In this document: positions 12,283-23,070 of the stretch, one piece after another
Position numbering within the stretch: position 1 is the stretch's first letter
How the letters are laid out: the number at the start of each line of letters is the position of its first letter
Source: Bigelowiella natans CCMP2755
Taxonomy: Eukaryota > Cercozoa > Chlorarachniophyceae
Direction of reading: 5' to 3'
Assembly: GCA_000320545.1 (NCBI GenBank)
Contig: ADNK01001322.1
Coordinates: 1 to 64,000 of the forward strand
DNA length: 64,000 bases
Program-made: the position numbers and the translations under genes
The notes under the pieces: generated by a model
What the model was told of the DNA's origin: nothing
What the model saw: the letters and a program-made list of their open reading frames with translations, nothing else
Database searches by the model: none

Positions 12283-13618
12283 GTTATCATCACCTGAAGT
12301 TCGTGCCAATTCTGCGCTCCTGCGTCGTAGACCCACATATCGTTATCTAAGCTGCGATCATACGATGCAACTCCTCCGTACATGTATATCGCCTCCCTGC
12401 TCATGAAAAGTTTTTGTAGTGGAAGATCGAGGAGGGGAGGGGAAAAGTTCATATTGAAGATAACAAAGGGTAGGTTTGACCATCACATGATTTGTGAGTG
12501 TGAGGGGCAGCAAAGAGAACATTATTCTTGCTTTCCTTACAGCTCTCTCCTATTTAAGTTTTTCCTCTCAATGTTGTTATCTTCTTCTGAGATGAAGATG
12601 TGTTGTGACTGCCGTAGCTATGATCCTTTTGCATGAGTCATTTGCCTGCTAACACTAATGTTACTTACTATCTCTGATTATCATCATCAGATGTGTGTTG
12701 TTATGTATTATTCTATTACCCCATCCATACAATGGTGTGTAGCCATCTGCCGGCAGGACTTACAGCTACAAAGTAGTGGGATATAATTCAACATATTATA
12801 TTGGAGAGCAAAGACGTGGAGGATTAACAGAGGGTGGAAGTAGGCAGACAAGGAGCAAGGATTTCTCACTGCTACCGCAATAGAGGGGGGGGGGGTATTA
12901 ATCTGTGTATGGTCTAATGTGACGATCGTACGTGGCACGTCAGATGTGGGAGGGGCCTCTGGAGGTTCGCTTGGGAAAATTTCTGGATCTGTTGTAAGTC
13001 CAACCTACACCGCAATTTCACAAACTCAGGACTACAAACAGACAGGTCGGTACCAGAAAGCTTGGTCGACAAATCGTATACCCCAACAGAAGCTCGCTCC
13101 GATGCATTCGCTGCAACACGAACCTGACCAAATCGTGTGCTCTTTCAATATGGTGAAGTGATAGTAAGGGAATAGATCAATGACGAGAGAATTCAGATAG
13201 AAAGATGAACGGAATAAACGTAAATGGAGGGGGAGGTTGAAATATGTATGTGTAATCTGACATCTGCGATGATCTCAGGAAGCTCCGTCAGCGGCGGTGG
13301 AGCTAGATCTGCAAAGATGAGGAAGGAATAAGCACCAAACCCCTCCCCCCAAGTTGAAATTGCGACAAATGCATAAAGCGATGGACGAACGGGTCAGTCA
13401 GGGCAATTGAGGGGTATGAGTGACCATCAGGTTTTGTTTTAAACTCGACGATCTCGGTTGGTTTGAGAGGTGGCATTCCCCCTAAAAAATACGTCCATCA
13501 TCCGTTAGTTACTCATTTTGTATAGTATCATACTAAGCGAAAGTATCTCACCGTTGACATTGGTGACTATTGCAAGAATGAGTGCCAGCATCCCTCGAGT
13601 TTTGTAGTTCCCATCCAT
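4496..13618 (-). CDS. Secreted or membrane kelch-repeat protein with many microsatellite-filled introns
   Basis: The likely start is ATG at 13618, with a signal-peptide-like exon (13552-13618) MDGNYKTRGMLALILAIVT. Resolved exons downstream are 12720-12765, 12294-12396, 7773-7848, 7523-7585, 7205-7316, 6982-7020, 6417-6731, 6068-6097, 5731-5843, 5594-5636, 5139-5267, 4842-4883 and 4496-4576 (stop). They join in phase into classic kelch motifs: IYMYGGVAS...MWVYDAGAQNW; ADLWKYNLVSKTW; YQMVLYGG...VWVFDPLKGTW; KLLVFGG...MEYSVVKNKW; KMYVYGG...LFEFDVTKKKW; and a last KFFIVFGGAATG. At least six repeats fit a beta-propeller. The segment from 7.97 to 12.2 kb is only partly resolved and includes a His/Asp/Ser-rich stretch. 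It could be one gene with a large insert or two adjacent kelch genes. Function is presumably protein binding at the cell surface or in the secretory path. Confidence 0.68.
4741..4804 (+). repeat. Compound C / (CT)n / (GT)n tract
   Basis: Poly-C followed by CT and then GT repeats, inside a kelch-gene intron. Confidence 0.95.
5480..5572 (+). repeat. (GT)n-rich tract
   Basis: Interrupted GT/GC repeats directly downstream of the kelch exon 5594-5636. Confidence 0.9.
5924..5977 (+). repeat. (CAT/CAC)n microsatellite
   Basis: Histidine-codon-like triplet repeat in a kelch-gene intron. Confidence 0.9.
7968..9170 (-). CDS. Low-complexity His/Asp/Ser-rich open segment, probable internal exon of the kelch gene
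   Basis: Minus-strand reading frame open for over 1.2 kb. It encodes poly-Ser, runs of His (HHHHHHPHHHHHRHHHHY), an Asp octamer and many Pro/His and Glu-rich tracts, with less repetitive pieces such as YRDGDEAAAEAERIGREEDE between them. The DNA is largely CAT, GAT and TCC triplet repeats, which stay open in several frames, so length alone is weak evidence. The non-repetitive pieces in the same frame make coding likelier. The 3' side runs into a (GT)n tract with possible donors in every phase, so I could not fix the boundary. If translated, the His and Asp runs could bind metal ions. Confidence 0.45.
9236..9286 (+). repeat. (CA)n microsatellite
   Basis: CA run with a few CG interruptions between low-complexity segments of the kelch locus. 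Confidence 0.9.
9422..9513 (+). repeat. (CT)n followed by (CA)n
   Basis: Compound repeat lying at the donor side of the exon that ends at 9513. Confidence 0.9.
9513..9838 (-). CDS. Probable exon, Ser/Ala/Asn-rich, in the middle of the kelch locus
   Basis: Open on the minus strand from an acceptor-like site near 9838-9850. The product is low-complexity (SQSSSSSQEPDAAAAAAA, then Asn- and Thr-rich), ending FQTANR directly at a GTGCGTGTGTG donor that opens a (GT)n/(GA)n microsatellite. It may belong to the kelch gene or be the first part of a second one. No domain is recognised. Confidence 0.35.
12246..12282 (+). repeat. (ATC)n microsatellite at a splice donor
   Basis: Starts a few bases beyond the donor of kelch exon 12294-12396. 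Confidence 0.9.
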
Positions 13619-15421
13619 ACGTAGAAGTCTTTCCCCCTCCTTTTGCTTTTTCGCTTCTCTTCACTGCTATCCTTCTCTCTGCCCCTGAACCTCTATCAGG
13701 CCACTTTTGGGACAGTTTTCGACCTTCAGTCGAGCCTAGAGGGTACAAAAAAGAGTTGCACTTGGGGCGGCAGCGGTAGCCATAGCTCGTTGTTCAAAAC
13801 ATTTGAATTATTCCACAATGATCCATCACGGGAGCAAAACTGCACAAATCCCCTTCAATTTCCTCATAAACCAGGCCAAAAGGTTGTCGCATCTAGTTAG
13901 GATAATTTAGACAGGTATATTTTTACTGCGACAACAATTTTTCTTTGTCGCCTGTCTGTGTGATGTGTCGTCTGTGGAGCAGTGCTCACAGATCACCAAA
14001 CGCTTGTCTGAGAAGCTAGAGGGCTAGAGGGGGTCACCATCACCACCGCTAGATGGACTGGTGGACGACTTCGAACAAGCGAAACTAGAAAAGTCTAGAA
14101 AGTGAGTTCCCGACCCAGGCCCAGAGGTACCAGCAGGCTGGCAGGCTAGCAGGCCTTCAAGGAACAGCTAGACTTCCATTGTCAATGGTCAAATTCTCAC
14201 AATCTAGCAATTTTGTGCATCGCTGGTGAACTAGCTAGCTACATGGTGAAGCCACTCTGAAGTCCAATTTCAAATTGAACTGATGGACTCTAGCTAGCTA
14301 GGATCAGTCTGTGTAGCAGTGGATTGTTCTAGTTCGAGCTTGTTGGCTAGCTAGCAATGATGGAATGTGAAGTCTAGAAGTCCAGATGAGTGCTGTGTCG
14401 ATCGCGCATCCGTGTTGCATGCTGGCATGCCTAGATGCGAGTGAATGAAACGCTGAAATGTTGCATTGGCATCCGCCTGATTTGAATCCAAGGATGGCTT
14501 GGAAGACAAAAGCAATGCTCACGCATGCTGGCATGCTAGCATGCAGCAAGTGTCTTTCATGACTAGATTGGCACAATTGGACACTTGGAGCAAGCTAGCA
14601 AGTCTAGAAGTGTGAATTTGGGCTTCACCACTTGTTCATTCAATCGTCTACTCGAAAGCGCAAGCACAAAATTTTGCAATGCACACAGGCACACACATTG
14701 ATGGCTACTTGCGTCGCGACGATCTTGTAAATGCTGAAACTAGTGCATTTCATCCAATGCAAATTCCATCCCACTGCAATCTAGCAATGAGCACATCATC
14801 GCTGCACACCTAGATGTCAGATTTCGCTCCTTTTCTGGATGCATCACCATTGTTTACCACATTAAACCGCACGCACTGGATGCGAAGCTGGCTTTATGAA
14901 GATTTTTCATCTGCAAAAATTTTCCTGTAATGACAAACACCAAAATGTGTCACTGTTTCAGAGATAGCGGTCATGAGAAATCTGGTCGATTTGTGATGAA
15001 AATAAACGCATGATAGCAATCTGCTTTTGTTGCGGGATAATCTAGTTACCCTTTTTTTAAGTTGTATTCATCCAAGGACTGAACAATTTTTGCCTGAAGA
15101 TATCACGTGGTTCCAAAATAGTGTGATGAAGCTAATACGTGGCCAAAAAAAAAATGATGTGCACCGTCGCGGCCACATTTTCCATCGTAATTTTATCAAC
15201 TTTATCCGTTTCCGCCAAAGCCCTGAGCATGAAAATTAGTACAACTCGAATAACAATTAATATTCATTAATCATTCGCCTAAATCATTTCACTATTCCAA
15301 TTGATTTATTGTCGTCGTATTATCATTAACATAACACCTTATTTATCTATCTGCCATGTAATGCAGGCCTATCATGCTAAGCACACCAATTACTGTAATT
15401 ACTGTAGTATGTTACAGCAGT

Positions 15422-15461
<40 letters not shown>

Positions 15462-15503
15462 TCAGAGCACGTCGTCGTCAGTGGCGAACACTCTACCGTC
15501 AGA
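13619..15503. other. Long intergenic region rich in CTAG and GCATGC words
   Basis: Lies between the 5' end of the kelch gene and the 3' end of the AAA gene, both on the minus strand. From about 14.1 to 14.8 kb it is dense in GCTAGC, CTAGCTAG and GCATGC. An (AGC)n run sits near 15427-15459. No exon with convincing splice sites was found; the kelch promoter should be close to 13.6-13.9 kb. Confidence 0.5.
15427..15459 (+). repeat. (AGC)n microsatellite
   Basis: CAG/AGC run just downstream of the AAA gene stop codon. Confidence 0.9.
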
Positions 15504-18500
15504 TTAATACCGAGAAAGCCGGAGACACGTTCTAATTTGCCGACCGTTTAAGGGATATGACTCGCCGAGGGCCTAGCAGTCCGTCACAGACAATTGTAAA
15601 GAAAAAAGAGAGACGAGAATAATTATGATGTTATGTACATACGACACTCTTGAAATTGTTATCATTGTTATTGCTGCTGCTACCGCTACGGTGTTATGTT
15701 ATCTATCAACTCTGCCGACAATAGACATGGGACTTATGAATGAACTAACTAAGCATGCTTACTTTAAAGTCAAGCTCAACAGCGCGCTTATCCTTTCCGT
15801 TGTTCTGTCGTATTATTAGAAATGTACGTAGTATGTTGGGGAGGGGTGAATTTGATATGATCAAATTTCTGTTCTGCTTATTTGATGTGGTGTTTTTCAA
15901 TTATCGGCTATAAATAACCATCTTCTCGCTGAGCTGCTTCCAAATGGTGGCTCTACAGAATAGCGGAGATAGAGAGAGAGAAAGATGAAAAGGAAGGTTT
16001 TAATTAAGGCCTGGGACAATATCTATAAGCATGGAATAAGTAGGGCGTAGGATGAATGGATGATAAATGAGCAGTAGTATCTCGTATCATTTTGTACGCA
16101 ATAATTCATTTTATTACCGCGCATCTGAGGTCAAGTCTTCATAGTGCAAAGCCATAGAAATTCGAGACTGATGATGACAGACAACACAATGATGGTGCTG
16201 GCCTCGAAACAGTGCGCAAAGTAGAATGCCGGCAAAAGAGAAGGAGAGAAGAAGAAGATGGTGATGAAGAAGAAAACGCAGCAGAAAACGAAGGAGGACA
16301 AATCTATAGAAATCATCCCGTCTGTCATAACCAATCGCTACTAGTTGTGAGCAAAGGAATGCGTGTGATCATATGATACTTTGAACGCTGGATCGAAGCA
16401 TTCAACCCTGTTCGTTGTCTGAAAAAAACGAGAGAAAAGAAGGGGGGATATACATATATTAACTGATGTTTTCTGGTTATGATGCTGCTGTTCTACATCA
16501 ATACGAGGTGTATTTCATGATGAGGGGCAACTGACGAGAAAGATAATGCCGTCATGGTACTCCAGCAGTCGTAGGAAGATCCCAACAAGCGCACATCGGT
16601 TGATATCGTTGATTGTCCTTTTAAAAATGATATGATGAATTGAGTGTTTTCCAATTTCTGATTTGATGATGATGATAATGATGATAATAATGGTAATGTG
16701 ATCACGACCTTTTTTCCAGAAATACGTCTGCTTCATCCAACCTGTCATTCAAAAGCAAAAAATTATCAATATTCAGATGAAAAAGTCTTTCACTTATTAC
16801 AGACTGGTGTCCATCTGCACACATAGTTGATCGTTTCTTGGAAATCTACGACTTACAGGATGATGGCCCTCCAAATAGATGCTAATTCAAGGATCTGAAA
16901 GAGGAGAGTGAGCGATTTTGCACAGAAACCATGAGAGAAAGGGGGAAGAGAGAGGAAGGGAGAGATGAGTGAATGAGTGAGAGAGAGAGAGAAGGATAGG
17001 TTAGAGCAAAAGAGAGATATGGTATTGAACGTAAGATCACGCTTTGGCAAATGATGCATAATACGGTAACTTGTGAATACCTGTGTGAGGTTTCTCTCAA
17101 GCTCCTGAGCTGTCACCTGGAGACGAGCAAGCATACATTTATTTATGGAGGAGTATAGGATGAAGTAGATTTAAATTTGAATCATCGTCGGCCCAATGAA
17201 ATTGCATGAAAATGATAGTTTTAATATGGCATGCATGTTATTATATATTTTATTTTATCTTCTACTCCCCCCTTCTCTCCATCCTCCCCTTACCCCCCCC
17301 CCCTCCTCCATTTGTGGAAGTACCCCAAGTTCGCCGACAGAGACAGTGTACAGCGGCCTTTCAAGCATCTCCGCAAGGGATTCGGCCGTCAATGTCTTCC
17401 CGGTTCCTTACGGATCGATCATTTTGGTAATTATTGTTGAGTTGTCTTCAAAGTAGCTGCGAATTTTAGATAATTGTAATGTAATTAACTAAGACCTGGA
17501 TTGCCATGAAGAAGGAAAACTGCTCCTCCTCCTGCCATATTACATCAAAGCTGAGTAAGCAAATAATAAGAAAGGAGGAGGGCTATGCGACAGGAAAAGG
17601 AGTGCACGGCTTTAAGAGGCAGACACTTCCCCATTCCTTCCCAACCAACAACGCAACATTATCACAATGACCCTTGCCAGCAATGAAGTCGCTGCTGCCT
17701 CCTTGTTCTTTCACATCCCTATCCTCCACATCATGGAAGGTTTGCTGCACTAGCGTTTGAATCAGCTTCTTCTCCTATATGTGTGGTAGTAGGGGGCAAA
17801 TAGCGTTGGTTGCGTGGATACAGTTATCTGCAAGTTTCAGAATAGTATGAGACCTTTACAGGGCGCACGAGTTGATTGAACGCGTTGTGGTCAAATCTAA
17901 GACATTCAATATCGGGTTACGAGCATCGAAATTAATAAAACTAAATTCTTTAGCCCCCCCCCTCGGTTTCATCATTCATAAACTACACTACCTGATAGGT
18001 GCAAGCTGGTCAACGCGAGCTTCGCCCCATGCCTTAGCGCGTAAGGAGAACACAAAGACTGTTGGCCAGCACAGGCACAACTCGTCCTCTGGCACCTTCT
18101 TTTGGATATTTCCTGGTCTTCCACGTGCCTATAAAAGTACACGTTAATAATGAATAAAAGGGTGCAAGGTGGAAGGCAATTATATTTACACAACAATGAG
18201 GGTAGAGATAATAAATGAACCTCATCTACAAAGAGTTCATGAGAAATTTGACAGCCCGCAAGATCGTGGATCCGAATTGTCAATATCATCATCACCATTA
18301 CCATAAAGACGAGCACGCTATCCATCATCATCGTGGATGATAGTTATTATCATCGTTATAATCTACATAAAGACATCGTGAAGACCTGATTCTGAACTTC
18401 CCAGGCTCCGGTGCATCTTCCCATGTTTACCAGGAAGTGGTTTGGTTGGAACTTGTACAGATGTTGTATGGATGTTGTTGTATGACAAATACGAATGAAT

Positions 18501-18583
18501 CAATGGAGCAATGTATCATCATCATCGCTCAATTAAACCATTTCATAGAATGGGTGATTCGATGAACAAAAGTAACCCTACAG

Positions 18584-18614
<31 letters not shown>

Positions 18615-18911
18615 ATATTCTTCTTCTTCCACCACTACACCATCTACATGCACTGAATTCCATGTTATTTTTCTATAAAGCTGCTCGCGGATTATCATAA
18701 ACACTATCAATGGACTACAATGGTCAGAACCATATCCAACATATTTAATGAGGAATACGATAACCATGGTCATTGCTAGTCATGATGAATAGTATTACTT
18801 GAGCGAAGGAAGCATGATCAATTATGAGCCTTCCGACTGCCCTCACACGCCTCACTACGAACGATCTAACCATCAAGTGGCCTACCAACAAATCACATAT
18901 GAACGCACACA

Positions 18912-18951
<40 letters not shown>

Positions 18952-19898
18952 TTGCTTCCTATTTGCATCGTTCGATGACACATCAACACAGCAGCAGCAC
19001 CTGAATAGTGCAGGTGACTGATTCCTTGAGAAGACTTGACGTACATCCTGTTCACGATCGTTATTTTTCGGGGACTCATGCATCTCCTCATCTTAGAAGG
19101 TCTAAAATGGTCTCAAATCCTACCTTCCTCGTTCCGTAAGTTGCTTGTGGAGTTGAGAGCCCTTCTTCAAAGGCCGGACAGGGAGCTTTGGTCACCATGA
19201 TTCGTTAGACAAATTATTTTACGCTCTGGGAAGGACGATTTACACACCTCATCAATGGATCTGGATCCAGAGAATTCTCCTATCGCTTTTGGAAAGGTCA
19301 ATCCAAAGAACCCTTTTCCATTTGACTGAATTAAAACAGCAGGTCAGTCTTTTTCACTGAAAACACGAGTGGTGGTAAGGGATTCCAGCAAATGATGATG
19401 ATGATTGTTACCAGAAGGACTTTGCATTGGATAGATGTCTAAGGAAAACCACATATTCTTAGATTTCATTTAAGACTTGATTTAAAGAGAGTTACTAACA
19501 TATCCAGGGTTGAGTCCAATCGATTTTTGCTGGTACAGCCCTGTAACCTAAGCAGTGTTTAGAGGACAAATGCGTACTGACAACAATGCGCCATCAGCTT
19601 CGCATGCACTTACAACTCCGGCCACGACGAGGTTAGATCCGTCGATCCAGCATACTTTCTGGCCCTGTTCGATATGTGGAATGACGTTTGGAACTACATG
19701 GAAAATCAGGGATGTGATGATGTCACAGGGTACGTACCTCTGGGAATAGCTTAGTAATGTTTCGGTATCGGATCTCCCCTTCCTTGGTCTCACTCTAGAT
19801 GATGCAATTTTATCAGTCTGGTATTACCTACCTCGAGACCCAAAATCAAAACCCTGCAATGGCATAACCGTGAACAACGATGCGATGAGAGCTGCCAT
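15504..19898 (-). CDS. AAA-type ATPase, many very short exons; N-terminus unresolved
   Basis: Thirteen phase-consistent exons form the C-terminal half: 17992-18128, 17860-17896, 17672-17774, 17496-17531, 17324-17406, 17081-17116, 16857-16894, 16709-16741, 16536-16617, 16380-16418, 16118-16167, 15919-15952 and 15504-15572 (stop). Walker A reads GNPGTGKTLTAES, Walker B IILLDEADVF, and sensor 1 appears in IIFLTTNRVE. DPAFKSRI carries the likely arginine finger, and the C-terminal PLNGRQIRTCLRLS is typical of the family. The upstream DELCLCWPTVFVFSLRAKAW followed by a FDHNAF motif places it with the fungal/plant/protist AAA proteins that have a long N-terminal domain (DUF7025 group), of unknown cellular role. 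Exon-like pieces continue to about 19.9 kb (for example ITKLFPE before a GTACGT donor), but I could not join them safely. The ATG at 19898 is only a candidate. Confidence 0.72.
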
Positions 19899-20451
19899 TG
19901 TTGCTTGTTTGTGCTCTGGAATCTGTGCAGAGGTTTCCGAGAGCATTCTGTGTTGCGTTTCCAGACACATTTTCAAGATAATATACATGCCGTTTACTAC
20001 GAACGACAACCGGAAAAACGCATCTTTCACATAGATTTATTCTGGCGAAATCGTGGGGAAGTGTGCCCTTGCGACAACGATCGTACGGAAGAAAATTATC
20101 AGTTTTTCGACGACTGCGAAACCGGACAAGATTAGTTTCTTGCGACATCGACTCCCTCCGAAAACATTATAAAAAAAGGCTGGGTTATGTGCGCGTGCCG
20201 GTCCATTTCCTTGACGCGGAGAGAGAATGCCCAGGATTTGCTTTCTTTTCATTGTGTGCCGTTGGTTGTTGGTAGGTGAAAAAAAAATGCCTCAAAACGT
20301 GGCCACAGACACCAATAGCGTAGTGGCGTCGAGGCAACCAACCAGCAGCAAGCAGACTAATTTCACGGTCCAGGGAAGTTAATGGTAATCATTAACTATA
20401 TAATATTACTTTAAAAACTAGATTTATAATTCTACTCGATGAATGTGTAAG

Positions 20452-22246
20452 GTGTCGCGGGAAGGCTGGGTTCTCTACAAAAATCCTGAGGTAAATTACT
20501 CTATGAAATCTTTCATCAAGGAGTTTCGCAGACAAAAACGGTAATATCTAAGGGTGTTGAAATCGATGGATGGTGCTACCTCCACAAGAAGGGCGTATTT
20601 CGACGAGAAACATCAGACAGAAGATTTTTCCGCCTTGTAAGAAAGCCGACTCAGGTCAGCGCTGCTTTAATGGTGATATCTGAAGGATATTGCAATATAT
20701 TTGACGGCGTCTAACTGTAGTCCAAATTTTTATTCTAAATCGGAGTTTGCCCTGATTTGTCTGTTCTTCGTTCTGTCAGCTGTGGTTCTACTCCAACGAG
20801 CGGACGTGGAAACCTAGAGGATGTGTCCTGTTGCGGGTTGGTAGTATAGGTGTATGGCAATGTTCATGGAACAGATAATCACTTCAAGCATTTAATCTCC
20901 CTTCTCAAGATTTGGCTTATATCACACGTTATTCTAGGACAAATATGGAACCCAGGCCGAAGTGCATCTTAAGGATCACACCGTAGCAAATACACCAAAA
21001 AAACAGACAAATCACTATGTGCCAAAAATAATAAACATACCTATGGTCTTGATTGATAAATCTATTGCTATCCAAAATAAATTGGTAGGTGTACATAGAA
21101 ATTCACAAAGCCTCGTTTTCGAAAAGGAAGGCCGATCGCAAAAAAGTTGCGAAGTTACGTTTTGATTCCACAGAAGAAGCAACAAAATGGCACAGCAAGA
21201 TTCAAGGATGCCTATCGAAAGAAGAACGAACAATTAAATTGGAGGAGAAACAGGTGCATCATCTCAGTCTGTTTCGAAGAAGAAGCGATAACATCAGTAC
21301 AAGATCAGCACCAGAATCCCCCATCCGAAAACTACGAAATCGGGATGATATTGCTAAAAAAACGACGAGCAGCCGTGTGATGGCGATGAAACAAGCGGTA
21401 TCGTTCGGAACTACCCTTCTCACCAAAACTACTACGGTTGAGAGCAGTATGAGATCACAGGATCATAACCAAGATAAATCCTACCATCATCAGCAGTCTC
21501 TCTTTCATGCGCACAAGTACCATGGAGGTGGAGGGGGGGGAGCAACCCCTCGCAGCGATCCCATGGGATCCTTCCGTGAAGAAGACATAAATGCTGAATC
21601 ACTGCAGATGGAACAGCAGCAACAGTACTTCGATGCAAATAACAATATAAGCGGTACCTCCAACTCTCCCCCTTCATCAAGGAGTAGGAGATCGTCTTCA
21701 GCTGCGGCAGTAGTGGGGTCTAGTTCCAGATCTCCTACATCATCCTGGAAGGACCGTCGTTCATCTGACAGAAAAAACAAGCCTGACCGCGGTGTGAGAA
21801 CTGCCAAGGTCTCTCACACAAGCGCTGGGGCTCCTTCTCCTCCTCCTCCTCCTCCTCCTCCTCCTCCTCCTCCTCTTCCAGCTCTTTCTATCAAGTCTAC
21901 CGCTAGCCCTTCACGTACTCCGGCTGATTCCCCACAGACAGAATCCAAGTCAGAAACACCCCATCATCATCATCATTCTCCTGTAAAGGAGCTTCCATCC
22001 CTCAGAACGGCACAAAGTGCACCATATTATTACCAGAGCTCCGTTGCTACAACCGCTAGTGGAAGCGGTGGGAGCGGAGGTAGCAGTAGTAATATCACGG
22101 CATTTTTCAAAGTAAGGTCCAGCACATTCAGGACTGCGACAATGACTTTGAGTAATGAGAAGAGGAACTTGCATCGAGAGACGCAACAACAGGAGGAAAG
22201 GTTTGATCGCGCTCAAACACCAGATAGTGTTGTGCCTGTTGACTAA
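20452..22246 (+). CDS. PH-domain protein with long Ser/Pro-rich tail; first exon not resolved
   Basis: Exons 20452-20490, 20532-20636, 20780-20836, 20938-20982 and 21089-22246 join in phase to about 467 residues. The pleckstrin-homology fold is visible: GWVLYKNPE, then GWCYLHKKGVFRRETSDRRF, LWFYSNERTWKPRGCVLLR, AEVHLKDHTVYIEIHKAS and the final helix DSTEEATKWHSKIQ with its conserved Trp. PH domains bind phosphoinositides or proteins at membranes. The rest is disordered: Ser/Arg-rich, a 12-residue poly-Pro encoded by a (CTC)n run, and a short poly-His. The start codon must lie upstream of 20452. ATG at 20288, right after a poly-A run, is a candidate, but its donor phase does not fit. The gene is divergent from the AAA gene, so the two may share a promoter near 20.0-20.3 kb. 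Confidence 0.7.
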
Positions 22247-22258
22247 GTTGTGAAATGT

Positions 22259-22294
<36 letters not shown>

Positions 22295-23070
22295 AACATA
22301 TGTATATTATATTTACTTAAGGAAGATGTCCAAACATGTTGCCGCAAGAAAGCAAGCGATGCTAGGACTGAAAGTTTTTGATTTGCTGGTATAATACTTG
22401 AATAATCTAGTAATGTCAGCACATGAAAATAAAGCAAGCTCGTTGTCGGCGTGTCGCCGCATAGATCTGCATGCTCAAGTGCTGTCAGAGCTTGCAGGAC
22501 TGGACGGGTGAGCACGTATTTTGCAAGCTAGAAATGCTACAGAGTAGAAAACGCATGATATTCCATTAGCGCGTTCGTCTAGATGTATGTATCGCATGAT
22601 GTCGCAGGGACACAACCGCTTGACATGGTATAGCACACATGAAGACAGCTAGTCATGACTAGCTAGCTAGCCGCGTAACTATGCTGGCGTATGAATGAGA
22701 TGTACACAGTCGCAAATGCTTATTCACAGCATTCATACATGAAATGCTAGAGCGTACACACGGCACATGCTAGCACATAATCGCTGAAATGAACAAAGTT
22801 AACTTAATAAGCGCTCTAGCCGCTGCAGCTCTGCAAACCTACGTGCACCATTTGCACAAATAAGGTGGGGAAAATTATTTTTCAGTTTTTGCACTGTCAC
22901 TGTATAATACTCATTTTCTGAGCGAGAAGCAGGCGTGCTTCTGCTTCTACATGCTGCGCATACGACATAACACATAGCAAATCTAATTGCTAAATACGTA
23001 ATTTCTTTTTCGATCAAGACTCAAGCCACTGAGACTGTATAATTCGGCGCTGGGTCGCATTGGTGTCCAT
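22247..23070. other. Intergenic region with TA repeat and CTAG-rich DNA
   Basis: Space between the convergent PH gene (+) and kinase gene (-). It holds a (TA)n tract at 22262-22291, an AATAAA-type signal near 22427 and a palindrome-rich part (GACTAGCTAGCTAGC near 22660). No coding exon seen. Confidence 0.55.

Noticed and set aside
16801-16835. Candidate extra AAA exon reading MDTS
   Set aside because: The Walker B codons join directly from 16857 to 16741 (IILLDEAD); an added exon would disrupt the motif.
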